From Virgibacillus dokdonensis (lineage in GTDB: Bacteria > Bacillota > Bacilli > Bacillales > Amphibacillaceae), in the NCBI RefSeq assembly GCF_900166595.1, contig NZ_LT745763.1, positions 1,830,814 to 1,894,813 on the forward strand: DNA of 64,000 nucleotides, written 5' to 3'. Made by a program: the position numbers and the translations under genes. Position 1 is the first letter of the stretch; each line of letters begins with the position of its first letter. The notes beneath the pieces are model-generated. The model saw only the letters and a program-made list of their open reading frames with translations. It searched no databases and was not told the origin of the DNA. Shown piece by piece: positions 30,104-39,684 of this stretch.

Positions 30104-30418
30104 TTACTACAACAGCCTATTTTAATTGAAAACGTAATGAAATAGCGATGTGCTTTTAGCTCATGACCTACCTCTCACCTTCCTTTTGTAATAATTTAGA
30201 AAAAGACTTCTTTTCATCATATAAGTATTGGTTTATACTTGTGCAAATTTAACGCTTATTCCTGTTATTATCCACTAGCTTTGTAATATGATTTTTCAAT
30301 TTTTGCGCGCATTGTCTCCTTTATAGACAATTCGTTTGGAATAGTAATGGAGTTTCACTTACATAATAGATAGTGTAAATTGTTTATTTATGATATATTT
30401 TAATAAATTTAGGTGAAT
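30104..30418. other. Intergenic region before the nfeD-floA operon
   Basis: AT-rich, about 315 bases between the yqeY terminator and the sigma-W promoter. No gene or strong structure is visible. Confidence 0.4.
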
Positions 30419-30447
30419 TGAAACCTTTGCACTTAAAATTCCGTATA
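30419..30447 (+). promoter_or_regulatory. Sigma-W promoter of the nfeD-floA-yqfB operon
   Basis: TGAAAC (30419-30424), a 17-base spacer and CGTATA (30442-30447), the sigma-W consensus. It lies 27 bases before the nfeD start. In B. subtilis the orthologous yqeZ-yqfA-yqfB operon belongs to the sigma-W cell-envelope stress regulon, which supports the call. Confidence 0.88.
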
Positions 30448-30474
30448 GCATGACATTGAAGGAGGTGAACGCAC

Positions 30475-31809
30475 ATGACTGCTAAAAAAGTGTATACATA
30501 TATTTTTGTTTTATGCGTGTTTTTAGTCACTATATTCAATGTTGGTGCTGGCGTAGATGCTAATAGCACCAGTCATAAAACAGTCCATATTATTCCAATA
30601 GAAAAAGAAGTAGAAAGAGGACTGCAAGCATTTTTAGATAGAGCGACCGAAGAAGCAATAGAAGAAGGCACTGATCATATTATTTTTGAAATTAATACAC
30701 CAGGAGGAAGAGTAGACTCGGCTGGAGAAATTGCCACAATTTTACAGGACCTAGATGTTCCCACTACTTCATTTATTGTGAATCGTGCTTTATCAGCGGG
30801 CTCTTACATTGCTTTAAATACAGATACAATATATATGCGCCCCCAAGCAACTATGGGAGCTAGTGGTGTCATCACGTCAGATGGTAATGCAGCAAATAAA
30901 AAAGCCCAATCTGCTTGGATAGCTTCCATGAAGAGTGCGGCTGAATCAAAAGGAAGGGATCCGCAATATGCCATGGCGATGGCTGATGAGTCTATTGATC
31001 TTCCAGAACTAGATGCAGGGGAGGGTAAGTTTCTAACTTTAGGTCCATCACAGGCATTAGAAGTGGGGTATTCAGAAGGTACTGTTGAAAATAGGGAAGA
31101 GTTATTGCAACAATTGAGTTTAGAAAACGCAACAGTTATGGAAAAAGAACCAACATTAGCAGAAGAAGTAGCTAGATTTTTAACAAATCCCGTAGTTATC
31201 CCAATTTTACTATCTATTGCTAGTTTAGGGCTTGTTGTAGAACTGTATTCACCCGGATTCGGTGTAGCAGGAATTATGGGACTTATTTCGCTTGTATTAT
31301 TTTTCTATGGACATATTGTGGCTGGTTTAGCTGGTATGGAGGCAGTTATCTTACTTATATTAGGCATCGGGCTCATTATTGCAGAGTTTTTTGTGCCTGG
31401 TGGCGTATTAGGTTTAATTGGTGCAGGTGCGATTATTGGCTCGTTGTTTATGTCAGGATATGATATAGGTCATATGTCGTTAAGCATAGGAATTGCATTC
31501 TTATTATCATTAATTGTTTCTATTATTCTTTTCAGAAGAATGGGTATGGATAAAGGGATTTTCAGACATATTATACTTAAAGATCAAACAACAACGGAGC
31601 AAGGATACGTATCTTCAGTAAATCGCTTAGAATTAATCGGTTTAGAAGGCATTACCGTTACTCCACTTCGTCCTGCTGGTACAGCTGTATTTGATCAAGA
31701 ACGCTTGGATGTAATTTCAGAAGGTCGGTTTATTGATGAAAATAAAAAGGTTAAAGTTGTAAAAGTAGAAGGTGTACGTATAGTAGTACGCGAAATAAAG
31801 GAGGTTTAA
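30475..31809 (+). CDS. NfeD family membrane serine protease-like protein (YqeZ type)
   Basis: Long-form NfeD protein, partner of the flotillin encoded next to it. Signal peptide (about 1-30), then a ClpP-like protease domain (FEINTPGGRVDSAGEIA; NRALSAGSYIALNTD; MGASGVI; about 38-215), four or more transmembrane helices (about 235-355) and a C-terminal OB-fold domain (LEGITVTPLRPAGTAVF; about 370-440). 444 residues. Ribosome site AAGGAGGTG. Under the sigma-W promoter at 30419, so probably induced by membrane-active antibiotics. Orthologue of B. subtilis yqeZ. Confidence 0.9.
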   Translation: MTAKKVYTYIFVLCVFLVTIFNVGAGVDANSTSHKTVHIIPIEKEVERGLQAFLDRATEEAIEEGTDHIIFEINTPGGRVDSAGEIATILQDLDVPTTSFIVNRALSAGSYIALNTDTIYMRPQATMGASGVITSDGNAANKKAQSAWIASMKSAAESKGRDPQYAMAMADESIDLPELDAGEGKFLTLGPSQALEVGYSEGTVENREELLQQLSLENATVMEKEPTLAEEVARFLTNPVVIPILLSIASLGLVVELYSPGFGVAGIMGLISLVLFFYGHIVAGLAGMEAVILLILGIGLIIAEFFVPGGVLGLIGAGAIIGSLFMSGYDIGHMSLSIGIAFLLSLIVSIILFRRMGMDKGIFRHIILKDQTTTEQGYVSSVNRLELIGLEGITVTPLRPAGTAVFDQERLDVISEGRFIDENKKVKVVKVEGVRIVVREIKEV

Positions 31810-31892
31810 CTTCTATTCGTGTGGAAAGAAAGATTCAGGCGAATGGTTAGTTTAACTATATAATTTAATTATAGTAATGAGGAGGAAAATAC

Positions 31893-32888
31893 ATGGATTT
31901 AGAGAGCTTAATGCCGTTAATAATTATCGCGGTTATTTTAATTGCAGTAGCTATTTTATTTACTTTTATTCCAGTTATGCTATGGATTAGTGCTTTAGCA
32001 GCAGGAGTGAAAGTAGGTATCTTTCAATTAGTTGGAATGAGACTTCGTCGCGTAGTTCCAAATCGAGTGATTAATCCACTTATTAAAGCACATAAGGCCG
32101 GGTTAAATGTTAAAACAAATCAACTGGAGAGCCATTATTTAGCTGGTGGTAATGTCGATAGAGTGGTAAATGCATTGATCGCAGCGCATCGTGCGAACAT
32201 TGAACTGCCATTTGAACGAGGAGCAGCGATTGATTTAGCGGGACGTGATGTATTAGAAGCAGTTCAAATGAGTGTTAATCCAAAGGTAATTGAAACCCCG
32301 TTTATTGCTGGTATTGCTATGGATGGGATTGAAGTGAAAGCAAAAGCTAGAATAACCGTTCGTGCTAATATAGATCGCTTAGTAGGTGGTGCTGGTGAGG
32401 AAACGGTAATAGCTCGTGTAGGAGAAGGTGTTGTAAGCACCATTGGTAGCTCACATGCTCATACCGAAGTATTAGAAAACCCAGATTCCATTTCACATAA
32501 TGTACTAAATCGAGGCTTAGATGCTGGTACGGCTTTTGAAATACTATCCATTGATATTGCAGATGTTGATATTGGTAAGAACATCGGTGCAATTTTACAA
32601 ACGGATCAAGCTGAAGCGGATAAAAACATTGCCCAAGCAAAAGCCGAAGAGCGTCGAGCAATGGCAGTTGCTCAAGAACAAGAAATGCTTGCTCGAGTGC
32701 AAGAGATGCGTGCAAAAGTAGTTGAAGCAGAAGCAGATGTACCACTTGCTTTAGCTGAAGCTTTACGTTCAGGTAACCTTGGTGTGATGGATTATATGAA
32801 CTATAAGAACATTGATGCTGACACAGATATGCGTGATTCTATTGGCAAGTTATCTGAAAATGGAAACGATGATCATGAGCAAAATTAA
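31893..32888 (+). CDS. floA: FloA, flotillin-like lipid-raft protein
   Basis: SPFH/band-7 family protein that scaffolds functional membrane microdomains and influences fluidity and signalling. N-terminal hydrophobic hairpin (about 5-42), then the SPFH-like domain and a C-terminal Ala/Glu-rich coiled coil ([40 protein letters not shown]). 331 residues, as in B. subtilis YqfA. AGGAGGA precedes the ATG. It is the second gene of the sigma-W operon, between nfeD and yqfB. Confidence 0.95.
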   Translation: MDLESLMPLIIIAVILIAVAILFTFIPVMLWISALAAGVKVGIFQLVGMRLRRVVPNRVINPLIKAHKAGLNVKTNQLESHYLAGGNVDRVVNALIAAHRANIELPFERGAAIDLAGRDVLEAVQMSVNPKVIETPFIAGIAMDGIEVKAKARITVRANIDRLVGGAGEETVIARVGEGVVSTIGSSHAHTEVLENPDSISHNVLNRGLDAGTAFEILSIDIADVDIGKNIGAILQTDQAEADKNIAQAKAEERRAMAVAQEQEMLARVQEMRAKVVEAEADVPLALAEALRSGNLGVMDYMNYKNIDADTDMRDSIGKLSENGNDDHEQN

Positions 32889-32916
32889 TTGCAAGCAGTA
32901 AAGGAGGAGTTACTAT

Positions 32917-33450
32917 ATGGAAGGGCTCTTCGAAGCTATTTTTAGCAATGGATTTATCATTTTGGCAGCAATCGCTGGGATCATTGGTTTTTTTAAAGAT
33001 TCCTTTAGTAAAGATACAGATACGGAAAATGAACGAAGAAAGAAACCGAATAAGCCTGCTCCTCCTTTCGGTGGAGGAGCTACAAAGCCAGCTAGTCAAC
33101 CTACTAAACGTCCTGAACGAGTAGGAGGGTCTATATCAACAGCATCAGCTTCTGAGCAAAAACAGCAACAAATGGAGCAATTAGCTGAGCAAATGGGAGC
33201 TGATTTGCAAGAGCCGCTAGAAGACCTTGCCCAACAAGTACAATCTGTTCAAAGCCAGAGACAAGCGACAGAAGGACATTTGCAGAAGCAAAAAATGAAG
33301 CGGCAAGTTGCAAATAACTTTACACGAGAAGGCTTAATTAATGGCATTATTATGTCCGAAGTACTAGGGAAACCTAGAGGAAAAAAACCATATCGTAGTG
33401 CTGTTTCGGAGCAAATAAAAATGAAGCAGATAAATGAATTAAAACGATAA
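32917..33450 (+). CDS. yqfB: YqfB-like protein of the floA operon, function unknown
   Basis: 177 residues with one N-terminal transmembrane helix (about 8-26), a Pro/Lys-rich linker and a Gln/Glu-rich segment likely to be helical or coiled (about 76-115), then a basic C-terminal region (NNFTREGLINGIIMSEVLGK). The position directly after floA and the length suggest the yqfB role in the sigma-W operon; sequence alone does not reveal function. AAGGAGGAG lies upstream. A good terminator follows. Confidence 0.75.
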   Translation: MEGLFEAIFSNGFIILAAIAGIIGFFKDSFSKDTDTENERRKKPNKPAPPFGGGATKPASQPTKRPERVGGSISTASASEQKQQQMEQLAEQMGADLQEPLEDLAQQVQSVQSQRQATEGHLQKQKMKRQVANNFTREGLINGIIMSEVLGKPRGKKPYRSAVSEQIKMKQINELKR

Positions 33451-33526
33451 ATGAATGTAGTAAGTCCAAATACATCATAACAAGATAAAAATGTAGACGT
33501 AACATTACGTTTTGCAATGATAAGAG

Positions 33527-33562
33527 CCAATTGTACTTTTAAATAAGTGCAATTGGTTTTTC
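33527..33562 (+). terminator. Terminator of the nfeD-floA-yqfB operon
   Basis: 12-bp arms CCAATTGTACTT/AAGTGCAATTGG (one G-T pair), 6-base loop, then TTTTTCT. Confidence 0.88.
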
Positions 33563-33565
33563 TAT

Positions 33566-33656
33566 TATAGGAAAGTATAAAAGTTTAAAGGTTTATAGTA
33601 TAAGAAAAATTACAGCTTTCGCCATAAGACTTGGCGACAGGCCAAGTTTTTCTAAC
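33566..33656 (+). repeat. Dispersed intergenic repeat, well-preserved copy
   Basis: TTATAGGAAAGTATAAAAG, then GGTTTATAGTATAAGAAAAA, TCGCCATAAGACTTGGCGAC and AGGCCAAGTTTTTCTAAC. The ACTTGGC/GCCAAGT arms followed by TTTTTCT make a rho-independent-like hairpin. Used here as one of the reference copies for the family. Confidence 0.85.
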
Positions 33657-33960
33657 ACTTACTTTAAAATAGAGGTACACGATGGCTTTTTACATAAATT
33701 AACCTAAATAGAACTTAAATACATTGAAAATGAAGCATCTATTCTCAATCAGATGTATGTTTGTTGTCGCTTTCCCCTTTCCCTATCTATTCCATTCTCA
33801 AGCTCATTTTGATGTTCACGGAGATGAGTTTTGAGTAGCTAGGTTGTGTATGCTACTGACTCTTGCGTAAGTGAGACCATCTTGTTTTTAAAAGGTTTCC
33901 TTTCCATGTTCTTAAACAAACGCAAGAAACATAAATATATAGGTGAGAGGGGGCTGCATT

Positions 33961-34269
33961 GTGAAAAAATGGCAACAACAAATTAGACCATGGTTAACGA
34001 AGTATTTTGCACTTCCTTCAGATGTGTTATTGGAACTACCAAGAATTACAGTAGTTGGACAATTGCATGTTTATATTGAGAATCATAAAGGTTTGGAAAC
34101 CTATTCGGATACAGAGTTAAAACTAAAGTCGAATAAAGGATATGTTCGCATTTCGGGTTCAGATTTTGTTTTAAAAAGAATGCTACCCGAAGAAATTTTG
34201 CTAGAAGGTATGATTAGAGATATAACCTTTATTCCAGATGGAGGTACAGGATATGACGCAAAAGAATAA
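33961..34269 (+). CDS. yqfC: YqfC, sporulation protein
   Basis: Small mother-cell sporulation protein of unknown biochemical role, made under sigma-E in B. subtilis. Typical segments are LPSDVLLELPRITVVGQLHV and YIENHKGLETYSD, and LPEEILLEG near the end. The GTG at 33961 has GAGAGGGGG 7 bases upstream and gives 102 residues; an upstream GTG at 33943 overlaps that site. Its end overlaps the yqfD start by 17 bases, so the two are translationally coupled. Confidence 0.88.
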   Translation: MKKWQQQIRPWLTKYFALPSDVLLELPRITVVGQLHVYIENHKGLETYSDTELKLKSNKGYVRISGSDFVLKRMLPEEILLEGMIRDITFIPDGGTGYDAKE

Positions 34270-35464
34270 ATTACATATAGCTGGTGCTGTTAGTATCATT
34301 GTAACAGGCGATAGACCGGAATTGTTTTTTCAGCATTGTACTAGTTATGGCATTCAGGTATGGGACGTAGTAAAATTAAATCATCAGTCATGCAAGGGTA
34401 TGATAGGTCTTAAGGACGTTAATTATATAAAAAAATTACGGAAGGATACGAATTATAAAATTAAATTTATCGACCGTAAAGGATTTCCATTTTTCATTCG
34501 CCGCTATTTAAGGAAAAAAGAATTAATACTTGCATTTATTCTAAGTGTCTTGTTTCTCTTTACACTGTCTAATATTATATGGGATGTGGAAATAACTGGT
34601 GTACCTAAAGATATTGAAGAAAAGATAGATGGACAATTAGAACAATATGGTATCCACCCAGGATCATGGATATTTTCTATTGACTCTCCAAAACATATAC
34701 AACAACAATTATTGCATGATGTACCTGAATTACTATGGGTTGGTATAGATCAAAAGGGGACAACCTTTCACTTAGAAGGTGTAGAAAAAATAGTTGTGAA
34801 AGAAGAAGAAAATCCAGAACCAAGAAACTTAATTGCTGCTAAAAAAGGAATTATTAAGAAAATGTATGTTTCCAAAGGGGTTCCAAAAGTAGATGTTCAT
34901 GATTATGTGGAGAAAGGCGACCTATTAGTATCGGGGAAAATGGATGACGGAGAAGAAGCAGAGGAAGAAGAAGGGAAAAAAGAAGTAAAACATGTAGCAG
35001 CGGATGGAGAGATCACCGCGTTAACTTGGTATGAGGTTAAAGTAAGTGTGCCATTAAAGGCAAATACAGAACAATTAACAGGAGAACAAGATAATAAATA
35101 CCATCTAAGTTTTGGGGATTTCAAACTGCCAATTTGGGGCTTTGGATCATCGGACTTTGAAAATACGCAACAGGAACAGGAAGAATCAAAACTTCGCTTT
35201 TTAAAGTGGGAATTGCCTATAAAAATAATTGAAACCAATATCCATGAAAAAACGTATAAAACAGTGGAGAGAACAAAAAAAGAAGCAATTGAGGTAGGTA
35301 TTAAACAAGCGAAAGAACAATTAAAACTAGAACTAGGAGAAGCGGAGATCTTATCTGAAAAAATTTTGCAACAATCTACAGAGAATGGTAAAGTTAAACT
35401 AAACTTATATATGAGTGTTGAAGAAAATATTATTGATACACAACCTTTACGTCAAGGAGATTGA
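34253..35464 (+). CDS. yqfD: YqfD, sporulation protein
   Basis: Membrane protein of the YqfD sporulation family, mother-cell expressed. An N-terminal cytoplasmic domain (about 1-80) precedes one transmembrane helix (LILAFILSVLFLFTLSNII, about 89-107) and a large extracytoplasmic domain with an acidic linker. The ATG at 34253 is 8 bases after GGAGG and gives 403 residues. B. subtilis YqfD has a similar length and the same yqfC partner. The molecular function is not established. Confidence 0.9.
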   Translation: MTQKNKLHIAGAVSIIVTGDRPELFFQHCTSYGIQVWDVVKLNHQSCKGMIGLKDVNYIKKLRKDTNYKIKFIDRKGFPFFIRRYLRKKELILAFILSVLFLFTLSNIIWDVEITGVPKDIEEKIDGQLEQYGIHPGSWIFSIDSPKHIQQQLLHDVPELLWVGIDQKGTTFHLEGVEKIVVKEEENPEPRNLIAAKKGIIKKMYVSKGVPKVDVHDYVEKGDLLVSGKMDDGEEAEEEEGKKEVKHVAADGEITALTWYEVKVSVPLKANTEQLTGEQDNKYHLSFGDFKLPIWGFGSSDFENTQQEQEESKLRFLKWELPIKIIETNIHEKTYKTVERTKKEAIEVGIKQAKEQLKLELGEAEILSEKILQQSTENGKVKLNLYMSVEENIIDTQPLRQGD

Positions 35465-35466
35465 AT

Positions 35467-36441
35467 ATGCCGGATAATTTAACAGCAGTCGATTTACAAT
35501 TAAATAGTCCAAAAGAAGCTTTAGCACTATTTGGTAATAACGATAAATACTTGCATCAATTAGAAGAAATGCTTCAAGTTTCTATTATAACGAGAGGAGA
35601 GCAGATTCATGTATCTGGTGATCCAGATACGCTTAACCTCGTTCAGGATGTCTTACAAGCTCTGCTCTCCATTATTCGTAAAGGGTTGACCATTACAGAA
35701 AGAGATGTCGTTTATGCGGTTGAACTTGGAAAGAAAGGAAAAATAAACCAATTTGAAACTTTATTTGAAGATGAAATTACGAAAAATGTAAAAGGAAAGT
35801 CCATTCGTGTTAAAACATTAGGGCAAAAAAAATATATCTCTGCAATTAAAGCAAATGATCTCGTCTTCGGGATCGGCCCAGCAGGTACGGGAAAAACGTA
35901 TTTAGCTGTCGTAATGGCTGTTCATGCACTTAAGAATGGCTATGTGAAAAGGATTATATTAACTAGACCAGCTGTAGAAGCGGGAGAAAGTTTGGGTTTT
36001 CTTCCTGGTGATTTAAAAGAAAAGGTAGATCCTTATTTGCGACCGCTATATGATGCTTTGCATGATGTTTTAGGGGCAGAGCATACGATGCGCCTGATTG
36101 AAAGGGAAACGATTGAAATAGCCCCGTTGGCCTATATGCGAGGGAGAACGCTCGATGATGCCTTTGTTATTTTGGACGAAGCACAAAATACGACCCCTGA
36201 GCAAATGAAAATGTTTTTAACGAGACTTGGTTTTGGATCAAAAATGGTGATTACTGGGGACATAACGCAGATTGACTTACCAAAAGGTGTACAGTCAGGT
36301 TTAAGGGTTGCAAGTCATTTATTAAATGGGATAAAAGGAATGGATTTTGTTTATTTAGAGCAAACAGACGTCGTTCGACATCCGCTTGTGCAACGAATCA
36401 TTGATGCGTATGATAAAAATAGCCAGCATCGTAGTGAATAA
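35467..36441 (+). CDS. phoH: PhoH family P-loop ATPase
   Basis: PhoH-like ATPase with an N-terminal KH-like region. Walker A is FGIGPAGTGKTYLAVV (about 136-151), Walker B AFVILDEAQNTTPEQM (about 232-247), followed by KMVITGDITQIDLP. These proteins are proposed to act on RNA, and the genomic link to ybeY and era supports that. The ATG at 35467 has AAGGAG 7 bases upstream; 324 residues. An IS-like palindrome lies in the 270-base gap before pgpH. Confidence 0.93.
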   Translation: MPDNLTAVDLQLNSPKEALALFGNNDKYLHQLEEMLQVSIITRGEQIHVSGDPDTLNLVQDVLQALLSIIRKGLTITERDVVYAVELGKKGKINQFETLFEDEITKNVKGKSIRVKTLGQKKYISAIKANDLVFGIGPAGTGKTYLAVVMAVHALKNGYVKRIILTRPAVEAGESLGFLPGDLKEKVDPYLRPLYDALHDVLGAEHTMRLIERETIEIAPLAYMRGRTLDDAFVILDEAQNTTPEQMKMFLTRLGFGSKMVITGDITQIDLPKGVQSGLRVASHLLNGIKGMDFVYLEQTDVVRHPLVQRIIDAYDKNSQHRSE

Positions 36442-36557
36442 GAAAATGCTAATATCTTCACTTAGGAAATTACAAAGTGAATCTTCAATTAGTTAGGGGT
36501 TATCTCATACTGATTGTTTAGTAACCCGAGGTATGATCTAAAGGATCTCTTAAGAAA

Positions 36558-36602
36558 GCTGTGACCTCCCACTTCCAATTCTTGAAGTGGGAGTCTTACA
36601 GC
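36558..36602. repeat. IS200/IS605-like end hairpin (palindromic remnant)
   Basis: Perfect 10-bp arms CTCCCACTTC/GAAGTGGGAG with an 8-base loop, enclosed by GCTGT/ACAGC. The layout resembles the hairpin ends of IS200/IS605 elements that follow tnpB genes. No transposase is near, so it is a solo end or a small palindromic element. A related but decayed copy lies at 521-552. A weaker GGGTTA/TAACCC pairing lies upstream (about 36497-36526). Confidence 0.65.
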
Positions 36603-36713
36603 ACCTTTTATCTTGTATAAAAAGTCAAATTTTTAATGGCTACGATAAATTTGGTAGATAGCAAAGCATATAGGCGTTTTTAAATTTTGTCCTTTAGAAA
36701 GGAAGAGAGAGCA

Positions 36714-38861
36714 GTGGATAAGAACAAATTCAATCCGCGTACTTGGTTTTCATTTACAAAACGTTTCAATAAATGGGGCATGATGATAGCTGCTTCTCTT
36801 TTACTAAGTGTGTTTTTCTTTCTAATCATGATTGACAATATACAGACGGAAACCTATGAGATAGAGAGATTTAGTAGAGCTAAAGAAACGATCCGTTCTC
36901 CAGTTACGATAGAAAATGAGCAAGAAACAGAGCGTAAAATACGAGAAACGGTTCAAGCTGTAGAGGATAGATACAATATTGACCAAGAAATTACGGATGA
37001 GCGTATGGCGTATACGAAAGAAATTTTTGACGCAATCACTAAATTGGAAGAAGAACTTAAAGACACGCAACAAAATAAGGGAGGCTCCGATACGGCTCCT
37101 ATCTCTGAGCAAGAAAAAGTGCAACAATTAAAGCAAATTCTGTCTGAAGAAATACAAAAAGGAGTCAGTGATGACTCGCTGTCTCAGCTTATTCAAGTAC
37201 CTAAAGAGGAACGGGAAAAAGGTGAGAAATTTTTCTTGGGAATTTTGTCTAAAACGTTGAATAATGGTGTGCGAACAGAAAATACACAAAGCGCTATTTC
37301 AAATATCCAACAAGAGATTAAGTATTCAGATTTAGATGCTGACATGAAAGAAGTTCTGACCCGGTTAAGTGAGTTTGCGGTGGTCGAAAATTCATTTTTT
37401 GATGTGGATAAAACATCTGCTGCTCGAAAGGAAGCAGCTAGCAATGTTGAACCTGTTGTAATTAGAGCGGGAGAAATCATCGTTCGCGAAGGACAAACGA
37501 TTACGAATGAAGTATATAAAAAACTAGAATTGGTTGGAGTTCTTGATAAAGAGCGAAATTTCTTTCCAGGAATTGGATTGGCTATACTTGTCTTGCTACT
37601 AGGAAGTGCAATAGCTCATGAAATGAATTGGCTTGCCAGAAAAGAGCGTTTAAATAATGCTAAAGTTACTGCAATTGTTGTTATTAGTATCATGACAGTT
37701 GCTTTAATGAAAATAGTAAGTATTTATACAACGCAAATAAACCAACTCTTTTACGTAATGCCTATAGCTACGGGGGCTTTGCTACTAAAACAATTAACAC
37801 ATGAACGTTCTGCGATCATTTTCAGTACGCTGTTCGCGATTTTAGGAAGTGTTATCTTCAATCATCAAATTCCTGGTTCTTTAAATGTGGAAGCAGGTAT
37901 ATACTTTTTGCTCTCCCAGTTGGCAGCCGTTTTCTTCCTGAGAAATGTCAAAGATAGACTTGCAGTTATGAAGGCTGGATTAGGAATTGCGGTTATTAAT
38001 ATCATGGTTGTATTATTATTTATATTTCTCTCTTTTGAGAAATATGCATGGGGAGATATGTTACTACAATCATCTTTTGCAACAGCATCTGCATTCCTGT
38101 CAGCTGTACTTACAATTGGACTGTTACCATATTTTGAGGCTGCTTTAGGGATTTTATCAGATATTAAGTTACTACAGTTATCAAGCCCAAATCATCCATT
38201 ACTAAAGAAATTATTAACGGAAGCTCCTGGTACATATCACCACTCTGTGATGGTGGCTAACTTAAGTGAAGCTGCTTGCGAAGCAGTTGGAGCAAATGGG
38301 TTACTGGCAAGGGTTGGTGCTTATTATCATGACTTAGGTAAGACGGTACAACCTCATTTTTTTATTGAAAATCAATTGGCAATTAAAAACCCTCATGACT
38401 TTATTGAGCCAAATGAAAGTGCTAGAATAATAATTAGTCATCCTTATGATGGAGCTGAGATGTTGAAAAAACATCGACTACCACAAGAAATTATTGATAT
38501 TGCTAAACAGCATCATGGCACTTCTTTACTGAAGTATTTTTATTACAAAGATAAAGAACAAAATAAGGAAGTGGAAGAGGCAATTTATCGTTATCCTGGG
38601 CCTAAGCCACAAATGAAAGAAGCGGCTATTGTTAGTATATGTGATTCAGTAGAAGCCGCAGTCCGTTCACTACAAGAACCTACAGAACAAAAAATAGAAG
38701 AAATTGTTACATCTATTATTCAAGATAAGTTAGTAGACGGACAGTTCGATGAATGTCCGATTACTTTACAAGAGCTAAATAAGATTCAACAAACAACTTG
38801 TAGCACATTGAAAGGGATATTCCATTCGCGTATTCAATATCCCGTGGAGGAGGCAAAATAA
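36714..38861 (+). CDS. pgpH: PgpH (YqfF), cyclic-di-AMP phosphodiesterase
   Basis: Membrane HD-domain phosphodiesterase hydrolysing c-di-AMP to pApA, controlling potassium and cell-wall homeostasis. One N-terminal helix (about 21-40), an extracellular 7TMR-HDED domain (about 45-275), seven transmembrane helices (about 285-480) and a cytoplasmic HD domain with YHHSVMVANLSEAA and YYHDLGKT (about 504-545). The GTG at 36714 follows AAGGAAGAG and gives 715 residues, close to the family. ybeY starts directly at its stop codon. Confidence 0.95.
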   Translation: MDKNKFNPRTWFSFTKRFNKWGMMIAASLLLSVFFFLIMIDNIQTETYEIERFSRAKETIRSPVTIENEQETERKIRETVQAVEDRYNIDQEITDERMAYTKEIFDAITKLEEELKDTQQNKGGSDTAPISEQEKVQQLKQILSEEIQKGVSDDSLSQLIQVPKEEREKGEKFFLGILSKTLNNGVRTENTQSAISNIQQEIKYSDLDADMKEVLTRLSEFAVVENSFFDVDKTSAARKEAASNVEPVVIRAGEIIVREGQTITNEVYKKLELVGVLDKERNFFPGIGLAILVLLLGSAIAHEMNWLARKERLNNAKVTAIVVISIMTVALMKIVSIYTTQINQLFYVMPIATGALLLKQLTHERSAIIFSTLFAILGSVIFNHQIPGSLNVEAGIYFLLSQLAAVFFLRNVKDRLAVMKAGLGIAVINIMVVLLFIFLSFEKYAWGDMLLQSSFATASAFLSAVLTIGLLPYFEAALGILSDIKLLQLSSPNHPLLKKLLTEAPGTYHHSVMVANLSEAACEAVGANGLLARVGAYYHDLGKTVQPHFFIENQLAIKNPHDFIEPNESARIIISHPYDGAEMLKKHRLPQEIIDIAKQHHGTSLLKYFYYKDKEQNKEVEEAIYRYPGPKPQMKEAAIVSICDSVEAAVRSLQEPTEQKIEEIVTSIIQDKLVDGQFDECPITLQELNKIQQTTCSTLKGIFHSRIQYPVEEAK

Positions 38862-39332
38862 GTGTATATTGACTTTCATGATGAAACAAATTCAGTGGAA
38901 AGTGATTATATTGATTTAATTCAACGGTTAATTGCATTTGCTGCTAAAGAAGAAGGTGTAACGCCACAAGGTGAAGTATCCATTAATTTCGTTACGAATA
39001 AAGAAATTCAAGAACTAAATCGAAACTATAGGCAAAAGAATAGTCCTACAGATGTCCTGTCGTTTCCTATGCAAGAACTTGGAGAAGGGGAAGAAGAAAT
39101 AAATATATTAGACGAAAATCTCCCCGTGCTGTTAGGCGACATTGTGATATCTGTGGATAGAGCAAAAGAACAGGCAAAAGAGTACGACCATTCTTTGGAG
39201 AGAGAATTAGCCTTTCTAGCGTTACATGGCTTCCTTCACTTATTGGGATATGATCATGTAGCGAAAGTAGATGAAAAGGAAATGTTTGCGAAACAAGAAA
39301 AAATCTTAGGTGCGTTTGGAATTGAAAGATAA
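38862..39332 (+). CDS. ybeY: YbeY, rRNA maturation endoribonuclease
   Basis: Zinc-dependent single-strand endonuclease for 16S rRNA 3' end processing and ribosome quality control. The metal site HGFLHLLGYDH (three His) lies at about 122-132. RNYRQKNSPTDVLSFPM is also characteristic. 156 residues. It begins with GTG immediately after the pgpH stop, with GGAGGAGG upstream, and its end overlaps dgkA. Confidence 0.95.
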   Translation: MYIDFHDETNSVESDYIDLIQRLIAFAAKEEGVTPQGEVSINFVTNKEIQELNRNYRQKNSPTDVLSFPMQELGEGEEEINILDENLPVLLGDIVISVDRAKEQAKEYDHSLERELAFLALHGFLHLLGYDHVAKVDEKEMFAKQEKILGAFGIER

Positions 39333-39684
39333 AAAACGACTGGTTGGTTTTTCTTTTGCATGGCAAGGTATACAGTTTGTTGTCAAAAATGAACGTAATT
39401 TTCGAGTGCATTTATGTGCTGCAATTGTAGTGATATTGGCTGGTATTATCTTAAACATAAACATCACGGAGTGGAGTATTATCTTACTTTTGATTGGGAA
39501 TGTGTTTATAACAGAAATGCTAAATACTGTCGCAGAAAGAATAATTGATTACGTAAAACCAGATGTTCATCCTGCTGCAAAACAAATAAAAGATGTGGCT
39601 GCTGGAGCGGTTCTTATAGCAGCCACCATTGCTGTAATAATAGGTTGTTTTATTTTCATTCCAAAAGTAGCCGGACTTATGTGA
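39322..39684 (+). CDS. dgkA: Diacylglycerol kinase family protein (undecaprenol kinase type)
   Basis: Small membrane kinase; the Gram-positive DgkA form phosphorylates undecaprenol, recycling the cell-wall lipid carrier. Three transmembrane helices (about 27-46, 51-70, 93-117) and the active-site region NVFITEMLNTVAERIIDYV with the metal-binding Glu residues. The start is uncertain: TTG at 39322 has AGGTG 9 bases upstream (120 residues), while GTG 39310 or TTG 39316 would add two to four residues. It overlaps ybeY. The cdd gene expected next is absent. Confidence 0.88.
   Translation: MKDKKRLVGFSFAWQGIQFVVKNERNFRVHLCAAIVVILAGIILNINITEWSIILLLIGNVFITEMLNTVAERIIDYVKPDVHPAAKQIKDVAAGAVLIAATIAVIIGCFIFIPKVAGLM

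Larger units (their letters stand above)
33451..33960. other. Intergenic region between yqfB and yqfC
   Basis: About 510 bases. It contains the terminator (33527-33562) and a well-preserved dispersed repeat (33566-33656). The remainder up to yqfC shows no gene. A mother-cell promoter is expected but not clearly visible; CATAAATA near 33931 is at most half a sigma-E promoter. Confidence 0.5.
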
